Assembly (NCBI GenBank): GCA_021825295.1
Contig: JAKAHV010000033.1
Location: 1-36,326 of the forward strand
Reading direction: 5' to 3'
DNA length: 36,326 bases
Origin: Nitrospirota bacterium
GTDB taxonomy: Bacteria; Nitrospirota; Thermodesulfovibrionia; Thermodesulfovibrionales; JdFR-88
The position numbers were made by a program, and so were the translations under genes. The notes beneath the pieces are model-generated. The model saw only the letters and a program-made list of their open reading frames with translations. It was not told the origin of the DNA and did not search any database. Positions 32,496 to 36,326 of the stretch are shown piece by piece (position 1 is the first letter of the stretch; each line of letters starts with the position of its first letter).

Positions 32496-33715
32496 AAGGC
32501 TCCTTATTGCCTTTTACCCTAAACAGTAACGCTCGTTCGCTAAACGGCGGTGAACCATTGTACCATGGGACCACAGTCATCGGTCTTTTTCTGTCTTTTC
32601 TTAAACTCGGCCTCACAGCCTTCGGCGGCCCCGCAATGTTCGCGTACATAAGAGAGATGGCTGTAAAGAACCACAAGTGGCTTGACGAAAAGACGTTTAA
32701 GGACGGCGTCGTTCTCTGCCAGTCCATTCCCGGCGCCAGCGCCATGCAGTTAGCCGCATATGTAGGTCTCAGGGTAAGGGGTGTCGCGGGGGCGCTGGCG
32801 TCATTTATCGGGTTCGGATTGCCTGCCTTTCTTTTGATGCTGGCACTTTCTTCGCTGTATGCCAGATATCATGAAGTGTCACGCATTGCCTCATTGTTTA
32901 GCGGCTTGCAGGTTGCCGTCGTCGCCATAGTTGCAAATGCAACATATTCTTTTGGAAAAAGCGCGTTAAAAAATTTCAAAGATATTGTTCTCGCTGTTGC
33001 AGCCGCTTCTCTCTTCTGGTTGGGAGCGAACCCTTTTTTGGTAATTCTGGCCTCCGCCTTGACAGGCATAATACTTTTCAGAAACCAGGGCGCTGTCGCC
33101 GTCTCAAACGAAGCAAAAAAACTGGATAGATTAAATCTCAGGCAATTTTCAGCGCTCATCCTTATTGTGCTTGCCGGGCTTTTTGTGCTCTATCTGAAAA
33201 CCACAAACCTCTTTAATCTCGCGCTGTTGATGATGAAAATTGACTTATTCGCCTTTGGAGGCGGTTTTGCATCGGTGCCGCTGATGCTCCATGAAATAGT
33301 GAATGTGCGGGGATGGATGGTCTATAAGACGTTTATGGATGGAATTGCGCTTGGCCAGGTGACGCCGGGCCCGATTGTTATTACATCGACCTTTGTAGGG
33401 TATTTGATTTATGGGGTAGCGGGCGCCTGTGTCGCAACGGTTGCAATTTTTACACCCTCTTTCCTGATAGTAATGGCTATAACGCCGGTAATGGATAGAT
33501 TGAAGACTTCTGCTAACTTCCTTAGAGCGACAAAAGGTATCCTCGCTTCCTTCGTCGGGCTTCTTTTATTCGTGACGGTGAAGTTTGCGCTGGCTGTGCC
33601 ATGGGATATTGTGCGGATAGTATTGGTTTGTGCAGCCTCTGTTGCACTATTGAAAAAGGTCGATATCCTCTACATTGTGCTCGCAGCTGCGGTAGTTTCG
33701 GCATTTGTGTTTTAA
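32492..33715 (+). CDS. chrA: Chromate transporter, full-size
   Basis: A 407-residue two-domain ChrA. Domain 1 (about 25-190) has L-T-A-F-G-G-P-A-M-F-A-Y and Q-S-I-P-G-A; domain 2 (about 225-400) has L-F-A-F-G-G-G-F-A-S-V-P and G-Q-V-T-P-G-P. Length fits long-chain ChrA. It uses ATG 32492 within the stop of the previous gene. A weak inverted repeat ACAGTT/AACTGT (about 33753-33777) downstream is not a convincing terminator. Confidence 0.95.
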   Translation: MKGSLLPFTLNSNARSLNGGEPLYHGTTVIGLFLSFLKLGLTAFGGPAMFAYIREMAVKNHKWLDEKTFKDGVVLCQSIPGASAMQLAAYVGLRVRGVAGALASFIGFGLPAFLLMLALSSLYARYHEVSRIASLFSGLQVAVVAIVANATYSFGKSALKNFKDIVLAVAAASLFWLGANPFLVILASALTGIILFRNQGAVAVSNEAKKLDRLNLRQFSALILIVLAGLFVLYLKTTNLFNLALLMMKIDLFAFGGGFASVPLMLHEIVNVRGWMVYKTFMDGIALGQVTPGPIVITSTFVGYLIYGVAGACVATVAIFTPSFLIVMAITPVMDRLKTSANFLRATKGILASFVGLLLFVTVKFALAVPWDIVRIVLVCAASVALLKKVDILYIVLAAAVVSAFVF

Positions 33716-33833
33716 ATAAGGCGCTGCTCGTATATGTTACGAATGGTATAAAACAGTTCTCAAAAATCAAAAACTGTAGAAGACTTCTGGACGTAACAAA
33801 CCCAATCGCATTGGTTGTAAGACAGAAATCCTT

Positions 33834-34529
33834 TCACAGAAACCGGTCGAAATCGTAGATCTCCTTCTCCGGCTCGACAGCCGGTTTTTCTTCCTTTGCC
33901 TCCCCAATGGCCTTAATTTCTCGCTTTCCATCTGAATCGGTAACGGGCTTGTAGAATTCGCTGATATCGACCCCGAAGACTTTTGCCCATTTTTCCTGGG
34001 CGCGAGATCCGAACCCATAAGCGGCAGTTTCCACCCGGGCAATATAATCCCGGCTGACGCCGCCATAAGAAGCGAGTTCATCCTGGGTCCAGCCGCGCAG
34101 CTCCCGTAGACGTTTGAAATTACAGGAGACACGGTCCGGTTTCTCTTCATTTGGAATTGGCCGGAAAAACTCGCTTACATCCACCTCGAAAACCTTCGCC
34201 CACTTTTCCTGCGCGCGCCGGCCGAAGGCGGAGCGGCCCGATTCAATGAGCGAAGGGCCGCTCTTGTTGACCCCGGCCCTGTCGGCCACGTCTTCCTGCG
34301 TCCATCCTTTGCTCAGGCGTAGCCTCCTGAAATTGTAGGCGATCCGCCTGCCTATCTGATTGCCAGCAGGTGGTAAACGGACGGATTTTCTTGCCGGCCT
34401 TCCGGCCGCCGGCTCCTGCCTAGAGATGAAGTGCGTGAGGGCCTTTTTCACCAAATCGGCCTTTTTGACTCTTCCCAAGACCTCTATCAGTTCCGGATCG
34501 TCAGTCCGAAATTCTACGCGATAAATCAT
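33834..34529 (-). CDS. Double XRE-HTH DNA-binding protein, probable partition adaptor
   Basis: A 231-residue protein. Residues 1-38 could be a strand-helix (ribbon-helix-helix-like) N-terminal unit; two XRE/Cro-type HTH domains follow (about 62-124 and 133-195), near-duplicates that share R-x-x-K/R-G-W-T-Q-x-x and the exact phrase R-A-Q-E-K-W-A-K-V-F. A charged linker ends in D-F-D-R-F-L. It is the second gene of an operon with the actin-like ATPase, overlapping by 4 nt, the place of ParR in parMRC systems. It could bind the repeat region upstream and link it to the filament; its acidic/aromatic tail may touch the actin. It may also repress the 27-nt motif. Function inferred from context. Confidence 0.65.
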   Translation of the reverse strand: MIYRVEFRTDDPELIEVLGRVKKADLVKKALTHFISRQEPAAGRPARKSVRLPPAGNQIGRRIAYNFRRLRLSKGWTQEDVADRAGVNKSGPSLIESGRSAFGRRAQEKWAKVFEVDVSEFFRPIPNEEKPDRVSCNFKRLRELRGWTQDELASYGGVSRDYIARVETAAYGFGSRAQEKWAKVFGVDISEFYKPVTDSDGKREIKAIGEAKEEKPAVEPEKEIYDFDRFL

Positions 34530-35467
34530 CGACTGCCGGCCGCCTTTTCCTCCGCCCTTATCCGGAAGCCGAGGGCGTTTGCGAATTCCGGCTCGTCCAT
34601 CACAACCACCCTTACCCCTTTAGACTCTACCTTTCCTGCAAGGAGCCTGGCGCCACCTCCGAAAAAGAGGACTGTGTCGAAGCCCACGACGCCACCGTGG
34701 GCCTTGAGGTCCCCTGTAACAAGAGAAAGCAGGTCGTTCACATAGGCCCTGGCGGCCTCTTTTATCTCGGGTGTGATGTCAACCCGGTCAAACCCCATCT
34801 GCAAGGCCCCCGTCTGCATGGCGTAGTCGATCTCAAGCGGGGTCAGGGTCTTTCCCTGTATGTGCCCCTGGATTTCGGGGAAAAGACCGTTTACGGCCAT
34901 ATCGTGGACGCCTTTCTTGTAAAAGGTCTTGCCGGCCAGTATCTCCCCATGGGAGCAGGAATAGAGTGTGTAAATGACCGTGTTGAAGCCGATGTCCACG
35001 GCGAGGATATTGCCGGACTCATTGGGATTGTCATGCAGGTACGCCTTGATGCCGCCCAGCCCCTGTGGATAGACGACCACACGGCCGAAATTGAGATCGG
35101 TTTCGCCATCGATGTGCGTAAGGGTATTTTGCAGCGCGCCAATAGCGCTGCCCACTCCCTTCTTGGCCTTCGTAACCTCCACCTTCCAGTAGTCATAGGG
35201 CAGGCCGACGATCAGTGCGTCATCCTGCTTGATTCCGACTTTCACGGCGCAGACGGACACGAACAGAGGATACATCTCCACCAGTTCCTCGATGGTCCTC
35301 AGATACCGGCTGCCGGTCTCCAAAAGCGCCCTTTCCCCAACCATGAACCTGTCTCCATGAAAAATAAAACCTTCCGTTTTTGAACGCCTGAAACAACTCC
35401 TTACCGTCCCTTTCGCACTGCCGCAAAGCCACTTCGCGCTGCTGAAACCCAGGTCCACTACAAACAT
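34526..35467 (-). CDS. parM: ParM/StbA-like actin-type ATPase
   Basis: A 313-residue actin-fold ATPase for plasmid segregation. Phosphate-1 motif V-V-D-L-G-F-S-S-A-K (3-12), phosphate-2 A-V-D-I-G-F-N-T-V (156-164) and adenosine motif L-F-F-G-G-G-A-R-L (267-275) are intact. A strong AGGAGG lies 5 nt before the ATG. Such proteins form filaments that push apart plasmid copies bound by an adaptor. The gene is preceded by the 27-nt motif and repeats. Identity within the Alp/ParM group is uncertain. Confidence 0.9.
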   Translation of the reverse strand: MFVVDLGFSSAKWLCGSAKGTVRSCFRRSKTEGFIFHGDRFMVGERALLETGSRYLRTIEELVEMYPLFVSVCAVKVGIKQDDALIVGLPYDYWKVEVTKAKKGVGSAIGALQNTLTHIDGETDLNFGRVVVYPQGLGGIKAYLHDNPNESGNILAVDIGFNTVIYTLYSCSHGEILAGKTFYKKGVHDMAVNGLFPEIQGHIQGKTLTPLEIDYAMQTGALQMGFDRVDITPEIKEAARAYVNDLLSLVTGDLKAHGGVVGFDTVLFFGGGARLLAGKVESKGVRVVVMDEPEFANALGFRIRAEEKAAGSR

Positions 35468-35496
35468 GGTCGCCTCCTAATCAGAAAATTACAGCC

Positions 35497-35523
35497 TCTA
35501 CAGATATATACGCCGGGGGCAAC
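35497..35523 (-). promoter_or_regulatory. Shared 27-nt regulatory motif, copy B (before parM)
   Basis: Same pattern as copies A and C, ending 29 nt before the parM ATG, with GGACGTT (35531-35537 region) upstream as in copy A. An A/T-rich TATATA box (35505-35510) lies in the middle. This placement, unlike copy A, leaves room for a normal leader with ribosome-binding site. Confidence 0.6.
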
Positions 35524-35773
35524 TCTAAAACGTCCGGTTTCAATTTTTTCTCTTTACTTTCCACTGACTTGCCTCTCACTGTTTTGTAGAGTTTATGGGT
35601 TTTTCTTTCTTTTCTTTGTTTTCTTTGTTTCTCAATCGGGCTTCTTTTCCTTTTTTCAATGGGTTCCCTCCGTTTCCACCAGTTTTCTTTTCTTTACGGC
35701 GAACGGGGCAAGTGCGGAGCGATAATGGGACCGGGAATAGCCCCGGCGCATGAAGGAGCCTTTCACCGACGGG
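35524..35773. repeat. Pyrimidine-rich repeat region, candidate centromere
   Basis: No gene seen. The plus strand is strongly T/C-rich from 35540 to 35700 and holds TTTTCTTT at 35601, 35610 and 35619 (three tandem 9-mers) and again at 35693. A G+C-rich stretch follows (35700-35773). Repeats upstream of a parM-like gene are typical for partition sites (parC) bound by the adaptor. They could also be iterons of a replication origin, but no Rep gene is present. Confidence 0.45.
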
Positions 35774-35860
35774 GGACCTGAAAAGAAAAAGTACATGTAT
35801 ATAGTTTGTTTGATAATGTAGTTTGTTATTTGTTTGTTTTTTGTACTTTTTCTTTTGTCC
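35774..35860. repeat. Long inverted repeat (hairpin)
   Basis: A perfect 14-bp inverted repeat, AAAAGAAAAAGTAC (35781-35794) and GTACTTTTTCTTTT (35843-35856), extended by GGAC (35774-35777) and GTCC (35857-35860) after a 3-nt bulge. The 48-nt loop is A/T-rich with TAGTTTGTT direct repeats. It stands between divergent genes and includes another TTTTCTTT. Likely a protein-binding or cruciform site of the partition or replication region. Confidence 0.6.
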
Positions 35861-35894
35861 GTAAACATGTTAGATTTCAGAACGAAATAAGGCC

Positions 35895-36320
35895 ATGAAA
35901 AAACAGGACAAATCCATAAGGAGGGTTGGCTTCACTGAAAGATCGCTGAATATTCTCGTCAGGCTCGGAGCAGTGCGGGCGGCCCCAGCTGGGGCCGCCC
36001 GCAGCAAAGCGGACATGGACTTCCTGTTGAAACTCTCCCGCGTCTGGAAGGATGCGGAGTGGATCAGAGAAAGCTTGCGGCAGGTCAGATCCAAGGTGAG
36101 AAGGGAAAAGCTCGTCCGGGAGCTGGAGCTGACAAAGCCCGAGCGGTACGTCATGAATCGATACCTCAATGCCGGCGAGAGGCTTCCCCTTGAAAAAGTC
36201 GTGGGAGAGCTTACCCGTTTTTACAGGCTGCCGGAAAAAACCGCAAGCGGAATCGTCAGGAAGATGAGAAGCCGGGCGTATATGGCCAAACACAGGCAAA
36301 AGACAGCGATGGAGGACTGA
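35895..36320 (+). CDS. Unrecognised protein with possible sigma-like HTH
   Basis: A 141-residue basic protein starting at ATG 35895 (weak AAGG 3 nt upstream). The C-terminal half (about 80-130) reads L-T-K-P-E-R-Y-V-M-N-R-Y-L, then E-K-V-V-G-E-L-T-R-F-Y-R-L-P-E-K-T-A-S-G-I-V-R-K-M-R, which resembles a sigma region 4 or related HTH. Residues about 26-37 are encoded by a 30-nt perfect palindrome, so that stretch may be an inserted element. Divergent from parM across the repeat region; could be a regulator of partition or replication. No family is assigned. Confidence 0.6.
   Translation: MKKQDKSIRRVGFTERSLNILVRLGAVRAAPAGAARSKADMDFLLKLSRVWKDAEWIRESLRQVRSKVRREKLVRELELTKPERYVMNRYLNAGERLPLEKVVGELTRFYRLPEKTASGIVRKMRSRAYMAKHRQKTAMED
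35974..36003. repeat. Perfect 30-nt G+C-rich palindrome within a gene
   Basis: The sequence is identical to its reverse complement over 30 nt, centred on CAGCTG and almost wholly G+C. In the reading frame it encodes R-A-A-P-A-G-A-A-R, low-complexity and unlike the charged surroundings. It is far more G+C-rich than the neighbouring A/T-rich intergenic DNA. Confidence 0.8.
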
Positions 36321-36326
36321 AAAAAA

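Noticed and set aside
1-36326. tRNA, rRNA, CRISPR array, relaxase or replication initiator
   Set aside because: I looked for each and saw no supporting sequence or protein motif in the window.

Overview
This window looks like part of a conjugative plasmid or integrative element from a Gram-negative, probably anaerobic bacterium. Desulfobacterota or Nitrospirota would fit, but that is inference from gene style, frequent TTG starts and apparent selenocysteine use; no taxonomic marker is present. Overall layout: a toxin-antitoxin pair (157-727), a long leftward F-type conjugation operon (1000-21611), a group II intron (about 21832-23701), a rightward cargo of envelope-stress/efflux genes (23859-31295) and chromate-transporter genes (31429-33715), and a leftward partition module (33834-35467) with a repeat-rich control region (35468-35894) and a last unrecognised gene (35895-36320).

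The tra operon reads, in transcription order: OmpA-like, DsbC-like, TraA pilin, TraL, TraE, TraK, TraB, TraV, TraC, two TraN-like proteins, TraW, TraU, TrbC, TrbI-like, S26 peptidase (TraF/TrhF type), thioredoxin-type TraF, TraH, TraG. This is an almost complete F-type mating-pair-formation machine. No relaxase, coupling protein (TraD) or replication initiator is visible, so DNA processing must be encoded outside the window.

The main discovery is in thioredoxin-type TraF. Its reading frame is interrupted by one in-frame TGA (6033-6035) exactly where the first cysteine of the redox motif belongs. Reading through gives U-P-Y-C, then about 105 more residues with a good thioredoxin fold, including a cis-proline motif. 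The frame ends in a TGA that overlaps the traH start. A stem-loop of the bacterial SECIS type sits just after the TGA. I read this as a selenocysteine-containing TraF, a conjugation component that would need the host's Sec machinery.

A second signal is a 27-nt motif (GTTGCCC, N2, GGCG, N4, T, N2, CT, N2, AGA). It occurs three times, always in the direction of leftward transcription: at the head of the tra operon, in the largest gap inside it (before trbI), and upstream of the actin-like partition gene. It probably co-regulates transfer and partition. The partition operon encodes a ParM-like actin ATPase and an unusual adaptor with two XRE-type helix-turn-helix domains. Upstream lie tandem TTTTCTTT repeats and a long hairpin, a candidate centromere.

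The cargo operon combines an ECF sigma factor, a zinc-finger anti-sigma factor, a CpxP/CnrX-like periplasmic protein, a TolC/HlyD/FtsX/ABC exporter and a membrane methyltransferase with a Met/His-rich extra domain. It is followed by three overlapping chromate-transporter genes (two half-size, one full-size). The theme is metal or oxyanion stress resistance carried by a conjugative backbone.
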